This document shows, piece after piece, positions 1-10,219 of a stretch of 64,000 nt of DNA. The notes under the pieces were generated by a model. It was given only the letters and a program-made list of their open reading frames with translations. It did not search any database and was not told the origin of the DNA. The stretch lies in the NCBI GenBank assembly GCA_034667405.1, contig JAXDJX010000029.1, positions 1 to 64,000 of the forward strand, given 5' to 3'. Made by a program: the position numbers and the translations under genes. Source of the DNA: JANXVR01 sp034667405. GTDB lineage: Bacteria > Actinomycetota > UBA4738 > HRBIN12. The first letter of the stretch is position 1, and each line of letters starts with the position of its first letter.

Positions 1-502
1 ACTTCTTCCCCTTGACCTCGGCGCCGACCTCGAGCGACTCAGGCGGGTTGACGGTCTCCATCCACTCGCCGAGCTTCTCCTTGTCGTGGAGGAGCGCCCC
101 GATGCGGGGCTCGGAGTACTCGTACTCCGGGCTCCAGAAGAGGGCGTCGAAGGGACAGACCTCGACGCAGATGCCGCAGTACATGCACAGGGCGTAGTCG
201 ATCGCGAACCGGTCCAGGATCTTCGCCGATCGGGCTCTTCCACCGCTGGCCGGCTCGTGCGCTTCCTTGTGGGCGTCGATGTAGATGCACCAGTCGGGAC
301 ACTCGCGAGCGCACTTGTAGCAGACGGTGCAGTTCTCCTCTTTCAAGGCGATGACGCCCCGGGTGCGCGCCGGCAGATCGGGCTTGACGTGCGGATATTG
401 CACCGTCATGGCGGGCTTGAGCATGGTCTTCAGGGTCACCCCGAGACCTTTGAGCAGGCCGAGACCGAAGCCCCCCTCCAGTTGCGCCTTCGTCTCCGCC
501 AT
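1..502 (-). CDS. nuoI: NADH-quinone oxidoreductase subunit I, second nuo set (partial)
   Basis: This complex I peripheral-arm subunit carries two [4Fe-4S] clusters (N6a/N6b) that pass electrons toward the NuoB cluster. It starts at ATG 500-502 and stays open to the window edge, so the C-terminus is missing. Two ferredoxin motifs are visible, CTVCYKCARECPDWC and CMYCGICVEVCP, spaced as in NuoI. It lies 8 nt downstream of nuoH and belongs to the shorter nuo set at 1-2885, which probably continues off the window. An isolated ferredoxin is less likely because it follows nuoH and the segment after the second motif (FDALFWSPEYEYSEP) is NuoI-like. Confidence 0.9.
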   Translation of the reverse strand, partial: MAETKAQLEGGFGLGLLKGLGVTLKTMLKPAMTVQYPHVKPDLPARTRGVIALKEENCTVCYKCARECPDWCIYIDAHKEAHEPASGGRARSAKILDRFAIDYALCMYCGICVEVCPFDALFWSPEYEYSEPRIGALLHDKEKLGEWMETVNPPESLEVGAEVKGKK

Positions 503-510
503 CACTCCCC

Positions 511-1533
511 TTACTTGCTCGCGACCTTGATGACCGCGACGACCATGATCTGCAACAACGACAACGGGATCAGGACCAGCCATGAGAAGCGCTGGAGCTG
601 ATCCTCACGCAGGCGCGGGTACGTGGCCCGCAGCCAGATGACCAGGAACGATAGCGCGCCGATCTTCCCCGCCATCCAGATGGGGGGCGGGAGCGGGATC
701 AACGGCAGACCCTTGTACCCACCCAGGTAGAGCACCGACATCACCGCAGACAGCGCGACGATCCCCCCGTACTCGGCCAAGAGGAAGAAGGCGAACTTCA
801 ACCCCGTGTACTCGGTGTAGGCACCGAAGATGATCTCCGAGTCCGCGACCGGCATGTCGAAGGGCGGACGGGTGAGTTCGGCCAGGGAGGCGATGAGGAA
901 GATGACGAACCCCAACAGCTGCCATGGGCGAACGACGTTCCACAGGCCCTGCTGCGCCTCGGTGATGCCGATGAGGCTGAGCGTGCCCGCTTGCATGACC
1001 ACGGCCGCCGCCGCGAGCACCAACGGCAGTTCGTAGGCGATGAGCTGCGCGGCGGCGCGCAGGGCCCCGATCAGCGAGAACTTGTTCGCGCTGGACCACC
1101 CCGCCATGAGGACGCCGATCACCGACACCGACCCCATCGCCATGACGAAGAAGATGCCGACATCCAGGTTCAAGGCGAAGACGGTGGGGCTGAACGGGAT
1201 GACCACCATCACCACGATGTAGGGGATCATCGAGACCGCCGGGGCCAGGGAGAACACGCTGCGGTCCGCCGCCGCCGGGATGATGTCCTCCTTCTGGATG
1301 AACTTCACGCCGTCGGCCATGAGCTGCGCCCAGCCGTGGAAACCGCCGGCTTCCATCGGACCCACCCGCGACTGCATGTGCGCGAGCACCTTGTGCTCCA
1401 GGTAGCCGACCATCAGCGGCGCCACCAGGAAGAACCCCAGCACGGCAACAGCTTTGATGACGATCACTAGCCAGACGTTCGAGAACCAGTCGTTGACGAC
1501 GGACTGGCCGGTATGCGCGACGGCGAGGATCAC
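511..1533 (-). CDS. nuoH: NADH-quinone oxidoreductase subunit H, second nuo set
   Basis: This 340-residue membrane subunit should form the floor of the quinone chamber and link the peripheral and membrane arms. The conserved stretches RPPFDMPVADSEIIFGAYTE and LMADGVKFIQKEDIIP identify NuoH. About eight hydrophobic segments are present, as expected. The acidic loop (DMPVADSEI) departs from the usual D-L-P-E-A-E-x-E pattern kept in the other copy at 10216-11337. The start is GTG 1531-1533, overlapping the nuoC stop as GTGA, so the two are translationally coupled. No nuoD lies between nuoC and nuoH. Confidence 0.93.
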   Translation of the reverse strand: MILAVAHTGQSVVNDWFSNVWLVIVIKAVAVLGFFLVAPLMVGYLEHKVLAHMQSRVGPMEAGGFHGWAQLMADGVKFIQKEDIIPAAADRSVFSLAPAVSMIPYIVVMVVIPFSPTVFALNLDVGIFFVMAMGSVSVIGVLMAGWSSANKFSLIGALRAAAQLIAYELPLVLAAAAVVMQAGTLSLIGITEAQQGLWNVVRPWQLLGFVIFLIASLAELTRPPFDMPVADSEIIFGAYTEYTGLKFAFFLLAEYGGIVALSAVMSVLYLGGYKGLPLIPLPPPIWMAGKIGALSFLVIWLRATYPRLREDQLQRFSWLVLIPLSLLQIMVVAVIKVASK

Positions 1534-2048
1534 TCGTCCTCGTCCTCCTCACCCTCGACGGCCCCCGGCCATGGCTTGGCCTCCCGGGTCATCAAGGTGA
1601 AGTCCTTGCGCAGCGGATGTCCTTCGAACGGCTCGGCGAGCAGGAGCTTCACCGGCTGCGGATGCCCGGCGAACTCGATCCCGAACATCTCGGTGGTCTC
1701 GCGTTCGTGCCAGTCGGCGGTGCGGTAGAGGTCGGAGATGGTGACCAAGCTCAGCGCGTCGGCGGCGAGCTTCACCTTGATGCGGACGTTGTGATGCGCC
1801 GACGTCGAGAACAGGTGCGTGACCACCTCCATCCCGGCGTCGCCCCAGTCGACCGCGGAAGTGAAGTCGCAGTAGTCGAAGCCCAGGTCAGGTTCGTCAC
1901 GCAGGAACCGGACCACGTCGTGGTAGCGGGCGGCCGAGACCGTGGCGACGGCATGGCGGTGCTGCACCGCGATGTCGGTCACGTCATCGCCGAACTGCGC
2001 GCGCAGCCGACCTTCGATGTCCTCAGGAGCCAGCGGGCGTGTTGGCAA
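1530..2048 (-). CDS. nuoC: NADH-quinone oxidoreductase subunit C, second nuo set
   Basis: This 172-residue protein is the 30-kDa subunit of the peripheral arm. The family signature HERETTEMFGIEFAGHP is followed by EGHPLRKDF. It is a stand-alone NuoC: there is no fused or adjacent NuoD domain, and the acidic tail (EGEEDEDE) ends just before nuoH. The start is TTG 2046-2048, supported by an AGGAGAAG ribosome site inside the end of nuoB, giving a 26-nt overlap with nuoB. Its sequence is clearly different from the NuoC at 16913-17398, so this is a divergent second copy and not a recent duplication. Confidence 0.92.
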   Translation of the reverse strand: MPTRPLAPEDIEGRLRAQFGDDVTDIAVQHRHAVATVSAARYHDVVRFLRDEPDLGFDYCDFTSAVDWGDAGMEVVTHLFSTSAHHNVRIKVKLAADALSLVTISDLYRTADWHERETTEMFGIEFAGHPQPVKLLLAEPFEGHPLRKDFTLMTREAKPWPGAVEGEEDEDE

Positions 2049-2529
2049 GCCACTTCTCCTGGATGTCCTCGTCCTTGATCTTCTCCTGCAGCTTGATGAT
2101 GCCGTGCAGGAGCGCCTCCGGGCGCGGCGGGCAGCCGGGCACGTAGACGTCGATCGGCACGATCTGGTCGACGCCTTTGGTCACGGAGTAGCTGTCCCAG
2201 TACGGGCCACCGCAGTTGGAGCAGGACCCGAACGAGATGACGTACTTCGGCTCGGGCATCTGGTCGTAGACGCGTTTGAGGGCGGGGGCCATCTTGTCGG
2301 TGAGCGTGCCGGCGACAACCAGGAGGTCCGCCTGGCGCGGCCCATGGGCGAACGGGATGACGCCCAGACGGATGAAGTCGTTCTTCGAGGTGGAGGCAGC
2401 GATGAACTCGATGGCGCAGCAGGCGAGCCCGAAGTTCATCACCCAGAGCGAGTACCGGCGGCCCCAGTTCAGGATGAATTTCACGGGCTGGACCTTCGCG
2501 ATGGGCGTCTTCTCGGTGATCAGGCCCAC
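2023..2529 (-). CDS. nuoB: NADH-quinone oxidoreductase subunit B, second nuo set
   Basis: This 168-residue subunit carries cluster N2, the final electron donor to quinone. The ligands are visible as LACCAIEF, GSCSNCGGPY and VPGCPPRPE. The GxC segment has one Cys more than usual (GSCSNCGG; the other copy has GVCASAGG). The start is GTG 2527-2529, overlapping the end of nuoA by 10 nt. The frame is open further upstream, but that part is only the shadow of nuoA. Family identity is certain; membership in a separate complex is inferred from the adjacent A, C, H and I genes. Confidence 0.94.
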   Translation of the reverse strand: MGLITEKTPIAKVQPVKFILNWGRRYSLWVMNFGLACCAIEFIAASTSKNDFIRLGVIPFAHGPRQADLLVVAGTLTDKMAPALKRVYDQMPEPKYVISFGSCSNCGGPYWDSYSVTKGVDQIVPIDVYVPGCPPRPEALLHGIIKLQEKIKDEDIQEKWLANTPAGS

Positions 2530-2885
2530 TTGAGCACCCCCTTGCGTCCGGCGTAGAGGAGTCCCGTGGCCAGGATGGCGATGAAGATGCCCATCTCGAC
2601 CACGGCCGAGGTCCCGAGCGTCAGGTACACCCGCGCCCAGGGGAAGAGGAACACCGATTCCACATCGAAGATGACGAACAGGAATCCGAAGACGTAGTAG
2701 CGGACCTGGCTCTGCGACCACCCTTGGCCGACCGGGTCGATCCCGCACTCGTAGGTGGTGAGCTTGCTGAAGGTCGGATGGTGGGGAGCGATGAGCCGGC
2801 CGGCGCCGAAGGCGACGGCCACCAGCGCGGCGCCGGCGACGACGACCGCGAGGACAACCCCATAAGACTGGTAGTAGTCAGGCAT
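2520..2885 (-). CDS. nuoA: NADH-quinone oxidoreductase subunit A, second nuo set
   Basis: This 121-residue membrane subunit has three hydrophobic segments and the NuoA signature around YECGIDPVGQ and FDVESVFLFPWA. It starts at ATG 2883-2885 and opens the second nuo set, 33 bp after the polyprenyl synthase stop. A TAGAAT box lies 17 nt upstream, so it may have its own promoter in addition to read-through from the main nuo operon. The sequence differs strongly from the other NuoA at 17903-18343. Confidence 0.93.
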   Translation of the reverse strand: MPDYYQSYGVVLAVVVAGAALVAVAFGAGRLIAPHHPTFSKLTTYECGIDPVGQGWSQSQVRYYVFGFLFVIFDVESVFLFPWARVYLTLGTSAVVEMGIFIAILATGLLYAGRKGVLKWA

Positions 2886-2902
2886 CAGCTTCCCGGGCGC
2901 GG

Positions 2903-2908
2903 ATTCTA
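2903..2908 (-). promoter_or_regulatory. candidate -10 box before the second nuo set
   Basis: On the minus strand this reads TAGAAT, five of six matches to TATAAT, 17 nt before the nuoA ATG. No clear -35 hexamer is visible. It would let the second nuo set be transcribed separately from the 14-gene operon upstream. Confidence 0.3.
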
Positions 2909-2918
2909 GCAGCAGCGG

Positions 2919-3926
2919 TCATTCGCCCTGCTCCGCACCGCAACGTGCGGCCAGGAACTTCGCGAGCTGGACCAACGCGTGCTGCGCGGGACCCTCCGGA
3001 AGGCGGCGGGCCAGGGCGGTGGCGCGGTTCACTTCCGACGTGACGGCGGCCCGGGCGTGCTCGATGGAGCCGCCGTCGCCGACCAGTTTGATGGCCCGAT
3101 CGAGCAACTCTCCATCGGGCGAACCTAAGGAGAGGATCCGGACCAGTTCGTCGCGGTGCGGACCGTGGAGGGCATGCAGCAGCGGCAGGGTGTAGACGCC
3201 CTCTTTCAGGTCTTGGCCCGGCTCCTTCTGGAGCTCGAGCTGCGTTGCGGTGAAGTCCATAACGTCGTCGGAGAGCTGGAACGCCAGGCCAAGGGATTCG
3301 CCGAACTCCGTGAGGATCTCGATGTGTTCGCTCGAGGCGTCCGAGAGCATCCCGCCCAGCCGGCAGGATGTGGCGATCAAGGCGCCGGTCTTGCGCCGGA
3401 TGATCTCCATATAGCTGTCCTCGGTTTGGTCGAGCTTGCCCGCCGCCTCAAGCTCCCGCACCTGCCCGTCGCAGAGCACCGCGATGGTCTGCGCCAGGAG
3501 CCGGCAGACGTCGGTCCCGAGCTCGGCGGAGAGCTCGGAGGCCTTCGCGAACAGGAAGTCGCCCGTGAGGATGGCGACGGTGTTGTTCCACCGGACGTTG
3601 GTGGCGGGGACGCCGTGGCGGGAGTCGGCCTCGTCGATGACGTCGTCGTGATAGAGCGTGGCCACGTGGGTGACCTCGATGGCCACCGAGCCCGGGATCA
3701 ACCGAGGGTCGGTGGGATCGCCGAAGTAGCCCGACAGCAGGACGAGCACGGGTCGGAAGCGCTTGCCGCCGGCCTGGAGGAGGTAGCGCGCGGTCTCCGC
3801 GAGCAGATCGGAATCCGCGGCGACGGCCTTGCTCAGCATCTCCTCGACACGGTCCAGCCGTCCGCGAACCTCGGCCTCCAGGGTCGCGTCGGGCGCCTCG
3901 AGCCCGGGGATCACACGCCTGCTCAT
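2919..3926 (-). CDS. polyprenyl (long-chain) diphosphate synthase
   Basis: This 335-residue all-trans prenyltransferase condenses isopentenyl diphosphate onto an allylic primer. GGKRFRP, the first aspartate-rich motif YHDDVIDEADSRHG and the second, FQLSDDVMDF, are intact. The fifth residue before the first motif is Ala, not an aromatic, which in this family allows long chains (heptaprenyl to nonaprenyl). The product is therefore likely the menaquinone side chain. It sits between nuoN (4 bp upstream) and the second nuoA, a setting that fits respiratory quinone supply. The ATG at 3924-3926 follows GGTGAGG. Confidence 0.9.
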   Translation of the reverse strand: MSRRVIPGLEAPDATLEAEVRGRLDRVEEMLSKAVAADSDLLAETARYLLQAGGKRFRPVLVLLSGYFGDPTDPRLIPGSVAIEVTHVATLYHDDVIDEADSRHGVPATNVRWNNTVAILTGDFLFAKASELSAELGTDVCRLLAQTIAVLCDGQVRELEAAGKLDQTEDSYMEIIRRKTGALIATSCRLGGMLSDASSEHIEILTEFGESLGLAFQLSDDVMDFTATQLELQKEPGQDLKEGVYTLPLLHALHGPHRDELVRILSLGSPDGELLDRAIKLVGDGGSIEHARAAVTSEVNRATALARRLPEGPAQHALVQLAKFLAARCGAEQGE

Positions 3927-3930
3927 CGCC

Positions 3931-5378
3931 TCACCATCTCAGAACCGATGCTGCATCGATAGCCTTCAGGATGACGCCAGGGACGACCCCCAGCACCAGG
4001 ACACCGAGAGCCGGGATCGCGAGCACCGCGCGCGGCCAGACGGCCGTGTCGCGCTCGCCATCGCCATCCGGTTCCTCCATATACATGAGCACCACCACCC
4101 GTAGGTATACGAACGCCGCGACCACACTGGTGATGGCGCCGATGAGCACCAACGACCAGTTCCCCGCATGCAGGGCCGCCGAGAACACCTCCACCTTGGC
4201 GATGAAGCCCGCGGCGGGCGGGATGCCCGCCAGGGACAGGAGGAAGAGGGTCATGATCGCGGCCAGGAACGGGCTCCGCCGCGCGAGCCCTCGGTAGGTG
4301 TCGAGCGAGGTCAGTTCGTCTCCGCGCGCACTCACCAACATGACCACGCCGAACGCTCCCACCGAAGTGGCGGCGTAGGCCACCAGGTAGAACATCCCGG
4401 CACGGATGCCGACCGAATTCGCGGCGGTGAGCCCGACAAGGATGTAGCCGGCGTTGAGGATGCTCGAGTACGCGAGCATGCGCTTGATATCGGACTGCGC
4501 AACGGCGAACACCGCTCCCACCACCATGGTGACGGCCGCGATGACCCAGATGAGGGGCACCCAGTTCCAGGTGAGCGGCTGGAACGCCACGTCGAACACA
4601 CGGATGAGCGCGAGGAACGCGGCGGCCTTCGTCGCGGCCGACATGAACCCGGTCACCGGCGTGGGGGCACCCTGATACACGTCGGGTGTCCACATGTGGA
4701 AGGGCACGAGGGCGGCCTTGAAAGAGAAACCCGCCAGCAAGAGCACCACCGCGAGCAGGGCGATCGACTGGTTGCCCGTCTGCCCCGACAGGCCGTGGGC
4801 CAAGGCGGCCAGGCTCGTTGAATCGACTGCACCGTAGGCCATCGCGATGCCGTACAGGAAGACGGCCGAACTGAACGCCCCCAAGAGGAAGTACTTCATC
4901 GCCGCTTCGTTGGATCCCCGTCGACCGGTCATGCCGGTGAGGACGTAGAGCGAGAGTGACAAGATCTCGAGCGCGAGGAACACCACGATGAGATCGGCCG
5001 CAGCGGTGATGAGCGTCATCCCCATGGTCGCGAACAACACCAGTGGGTAGAACTCACCACGGTAGAGCTTGGTATCCCGGGAGAAGTAGTGGGTCCCTAA
5101 CAACAACGAGATCGCGGCGATAGAGACCAGCAGCAACCGTCCGAACACCGAGAACCGGTCGACGTTCACCATGCCGGCCATCGCCGTCGGCGGGCCGGAA
5201 TACGTCCACAACGCATACGCCGCTGCCGCCGATGCAAAGGTTCCCGAGATCGCCAGCAGCAGATGCACGCGCCGGTCCGATCGCGGTGCGAACGCCTCGT
5301 AGAGAAGTCCGAGGATCGCGAACCCACCCAAGAACACCTCGGGGAGGATCGTCCACACGTCGAAGACGGGAGTCTTGA

Positions 5379-5382
<4 letters not shown>
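3931..5382 (-). CDS. nuoN: NADH-quinone oxidoreductase subunit N
   Basis: This 483-residue antiporter-like membrane subunit is one of three proton-pumping modules of complex I. It has many hydrophobic helices and the Mrp/NuoN core around FSFKAALVPFHMWTPDVYQG, with the pumping-channel Lys in this stretch, and SDIKRMLAYSSI. The start is GTG 5380-5382, overlapping the nuoM stop as GTGA. Upstream in-frame codons lie within nuoM and are rejected. It is the last gene of the 14-gene operon. Confidence 0.95.
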
Positions 5383-6922
<1,540 letters not shown>

Positions 6923-6926
<4 letters not shown>

Positions 6927-8812
6927 CCGCGCACCCCCGCCCAGAACAGCAGGGCGACCAGGCCGACGCCCAAGCCAAGCGCGTAGTTACGCACGTAACC
7001 CGTCTGCAGGTGCCTGCCCGCCGACGCCAGGCGTTTGACCCCTGCCCCGATGGCGTTGACCAGCCCGTCGATGATCTTCAGGTCCACGACGAACGCCGTG
7101 ATGCCGGCGAACGTCCGGCCGGGCTCGACGAATACGGTCTGATACGCCTTGTCCACATACCAGCCGTTCTGCAACATCCTCGGGATCGGCTGAAGGCGTT
7201 CGCGCATGGCCAGCCAGTCGATCTTGCCCGAGGCGAAGACGTACCACGTGGCGATGAGCGCGCCGAGGGTGACCGCCACCGCGATGGCATCCATCACCGG
7301 AACCGTGAGGCCCGGTCCGGTCGGAACTCGGCCCGCGACGGGCTCGAGGAAACCTGCGAGCCGGCCCTCCGGCGTGAAGTTCAACCAGCCGGCGAACGCC
7401 GCCCCAACCGCGAGGACCGCGAGAGGGACCCACATCACCGGCGGCGATTCGTGCGCGTGCTCCGCCTCCTGGCTCCGCGGCTCGCCGAAGAACGTGAGGA
7501 ACACGAGCCGGCCGATATAGGCGGCCGAGAGCAGCGCAGCGAACGTCCCCAACACGTAGACGGCGATCCGTCCCGTGTGGTTGGCGATCTCCAGGATGGC
7601 GTCCTTCGCGAAGAACCCGGCGAGGGGTGGCACGCCCGCCTGCGCGGCCGCGCCGATCAGGAACGTGAACGCGGTGATCGGCATGGTCTTCCGCAGACCG
7701 CCGAAGGTCTTCATGTCCGTGGCGTCGTGCGTTCCGTGCATGACCGAGCCCGCGCCCAGGAACATGAGCGCCTTGTAGAAGGCGTGGGCCACCAGCATGA
7801 ACAGCGCCGCGGCGTAGGCGCGCATCCCGACCGCCATGAACATGAAGCCCAGCTGGCTGACCGTCGAATAGGCGAGAACGCGCTTGATGTCGTCCTGCCC
7901 GAACGCGCACGTCCCGGCGAAGATGGCGGTGACCAGTCCGACGACCAGGACCACGGTCATCGCGACACCGGAGAGTTCGAAGATGGGGTGCATCCGCACC
8001 ACCAGGTAGACACCCGCGGTGACCATCGTGGCGGCGTGGATGAGCGCGGAGACCGGTGTGGGACCGGCCATGGCGTCGGGGAGCCACACGTGCAGCGGCA
8101 CCTGTGCCGACTTCCCGATGGCACCGGCGAACAGCAGCAGCGCGATCGCCGTCGCCGCTCCCTTCGTGATGGCGCCCGCCGCCGTCGAGTTGAAGATGGC
8201 CGTGAAGTCCAGCGTCCCGAACTTCGCGACGATGAGCGCCAAGCCGACCAGCATGAGCGTGTCGCCGATCCTCGTGGTGATGAACGCCTTCTTCGCCGCC
8301 AGGGCGGCCTCGGGCCGGTCGAACCAGAAGCCGATCAGCAGGTACGAACAGAGACCCACGCCCTCCCAGCCCAGGTAGAGGAGCAGGAGGTTCTCGCCCA
8401 GCACCAGCATGAGCATGAAGAACACGAAGAGGTTCAGATAGGCGAAGAACCTCCCCACGCGAGGATCACCGTCCATGTAGCCGATCGCATAGACGTGGAT
8501 GAGCGAACCCACGCCCGTCACCACCAGGATCATGATCGCCGAGACCTGGTCCAGTCGAAGGTCCGCCGCCACCGTGAAGTTCCCGACCTTGATCCAATCG
8601 AACAGGTGACGAACCACGAGCCGCCCCTCGGCGGGCAGAGACACGAGTTCCTTCACCAGCACGGCGCTGAGGACGAACGCAACCCCCATGGTGGCCGAGG
8701 CCAGGACCCCGGACAGCTTCCCCAGCCGCTTGCCGAAGAAGAGGTTGACCGCGGCTCCGGCCAGCGGGAGCGCAGGGATGAGCCAGAGGAACCGGAAGAC
8801 CGTCTGGGTCAT
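6923..8812 (-). CDS. nuoL: NADH-quinone oxidoreductase subunit L
   Basis: This 629-residue distal proton-pumping subunit has the core KSAQVPLHVWLPDAMAGPTP and DDIKRVLAYSTVSQLGFM. A final C-terminal hydrophobic segment after about residue 600 matches the anchor that follows the lateral helix in NuoL. The ATG at 8810-8812 overlaps the nuoK stop. Confidence 0.96.
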
Positions 8813-9114
8813 CCGCGAAGCTCCCGGGCGTCGTCGACGTTGACCGAGAAGCGCCTCCGGTACACCGACACGATGATCGCGAGTCCGACCACTACCTCGG
8901 CTGCCGCCACGATCATCGAGAAGAACGCGAGCACCTGGCCCTGGAGATCGCCGTGCATCCGAGCGAAGGCCACCAGCGCCAGGTTCGCGGCGTTGAGCTG
9001 GAGTTCGACGGACATGAAGATGACCAGGGCGTTCTTGCGAAGCAGAACTCCGGCCGTCCCCACCGAGAAGAGGATCCCGGAGAGCACCAGGAAGAAGGCG
9101 ATCGGCGTCCTCAC
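8809..9114 (-). CDS. nuoK: NADH-quinone oxidoreductase subunit K
   Basis: This 101-residue, three-helix membrane subunit belongs to the central proton path. VELQLNAANLALVAFA and MIVAAAEVVVGLAI hold the two conserved membrane Glu residues. The start is GTG 9112-9114, overlapping the nuoJ stop as GTGA. Confidence 0.95.
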   Translation of the reverse strand: MRTPIAFFLVLSGILFSVGTAGVLLRKNALVIFMSVELQLNAANLALVAFARMHGDLQGQVLAFFSMIVAAAEVVVGLAIIVSVYRRRFSVNVDDARELRG

Positions 9115-9686
9115 TTGGTCGCGTCCCTCAGGCGCGCATCGCGCTCTGCGTTCCGGGCGTTCGCTTCGGCAAGGGTGACGGCTTTCGCTTTGCGTTGCGC
9201 CAGGACCATCGCCGCGATCGCCGCCACGATGAGGAGGACCGACGTGACTTCGAACGGGAAGAAGTAGGTGGTGAAGAGCGGCTTCGCCAATGCTTCCGCG
9301 GTGCCACTCAGCGCGGAGGGCGGCACGTGCCGGCTGAACCCGATGCCCGCCCGCACCGCCAGCCCGATCTCGAGCGCCGCTCCCGCGGCCAGCGCCAAGC
9401 CGGCGATCCGCTGACCGCGGAGCCGTTCGCGCAGGTCCTCGTGCCGGTCCACGCCCAGCAACATGATGACGAACAGGAACAGCACCATGATCGCGCCGGC
9501 GTACACGATGATCTGCACGGCGAACAAGAACGGCGCGTCAAGGAGCAGGTACATCACCGAGATGCACATGAAATCGACGATGAGGAACAGCGCCGCGTGG
9601 ACGGCGTTCCGCATGAAGAGCATCCCGATGGCCGATGCCACTGCGATCGGCGCAAAGACCCAGAACACGACGTTGTCGAGCGGCAC
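9111..9686 (-). CDS. nuoJ: NADH-quinone oxidoreductase subunit J
   Basis: This 191-residue membrane subunit has about five hydrophobic segments and the NuoJ signature FAVQIIVYAGAIMVLFLFVI, which includes the flexible helix 3 region. The C-terminal 35 residues are charged and probably cytoplasmic. The start is GTG 9684-9686, sharing one base with the nuoI stop. Confidence 0.94.
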   Translation of the reverse strand: MPLDNVVFWVFAPIAVASAIGMLFMRNAVHAALFLIVDFMCISVMYLLLDAPFLFAVQIIVYAGAIMVLFLFVIMLLGVDRHEDLRERLRGQRIAGLALAAGAALEIGLAVRAGIGFSRHVPPSALSGTAEALAKPLFTTYFFPFEVTSVLLIVAAIAAMVLAQRKAKAVTLAEANARNAERDARLRDATK

Positions 9687-10219
9687 TAGCCCTCCCGGTC
9701 CACGGGGTCCGTGCCGAGCGGCGGGGGCGGCTCCAACAGCCGCTCCTTCGTCCAGATGGCGTCCTCACGGCTGGTGAACGCCATCTCGTAGTAGCTGGTG
9801 AGCGTGAGCGCGCGGGTCGGACAGGCCTCGACGCAGAGCCCGCACATGATGCAGCGCAGGTAGTTCACCTGGTAGTCCTCCGCGTAGCGTTCGCCCGGAC
9901 TAACGGGGTTCTCCGGATCGTTGTTCGCGCCCTCCACCCAGATGGCGTCCGCGGGGCACGCGAACGCGCAGAGCTCGCAGCCGATGCATTTCTCCAAGCC
10001 GTTCTCGTGGCGATTCAAGAGGTGACGCCCGATGTGCGAACGCTCGGGACTCGGGACGATGACATCCGGGTAACGCTCGGTGTTGTCACGACGGAACGTC
10101 TGCTTGAACACGGTCGCCATACCCTTGGCCATGGCCCAGGCAGAGGCGCCGAGCCCCTGCGGCACGGGCGGGCGGCCCGGTTCCTCCGGCTCGACAGCGT
10201 CGCGCGGCTCATCGCTCAA
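9686..10219 (-). CDS. nuoI: NADH-quinone oxidoreductase subunit I
   Basis: This 177-residue subunit binds two [4Fe-4S] clusters through CIGCELCAFACP and CIMCGLCVEACP. The chosen start is TTG 10217-10219 because AGGAGGTG lies 6 nt before it and it overlaps the nuoH stop as TTGA; the frame upstream is only nuoH shadow. It differs clearly from the second-set NuoI at 1-502. Confidence 0.94.
   Translation of the reverse strand: MSDEPRDAVEPEEPGRPPVPQGLGASAWAMAKGMATVFKQTFRRDNTERYPDVIVPSPERSHIGRHLLNRHENGLEKCIGCELCAFACPADAIWVEGANNDPENPVSPGERYAEDYQVNYLRCIMCGLCVEACPTRALTLTSYYEMAFTSREDAIWTKERLLEPPPPLGTDPVDREG

Noticed and set aside
2886..2918. Terminator between polyprenyl synthase and second nuoA
   Set aside because: No hairpin of useful strength and no T-run; only a possible -10 box is seen.
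7010..9178. Very long plus-strand open frame (about 720 codons) opposite nuoL
   Set aside because: Charged, low-complexity translation with no family pattern; it is the antisense shadow of GC-rich nuoL/nuoK, whose overlaps and motifs are clear.
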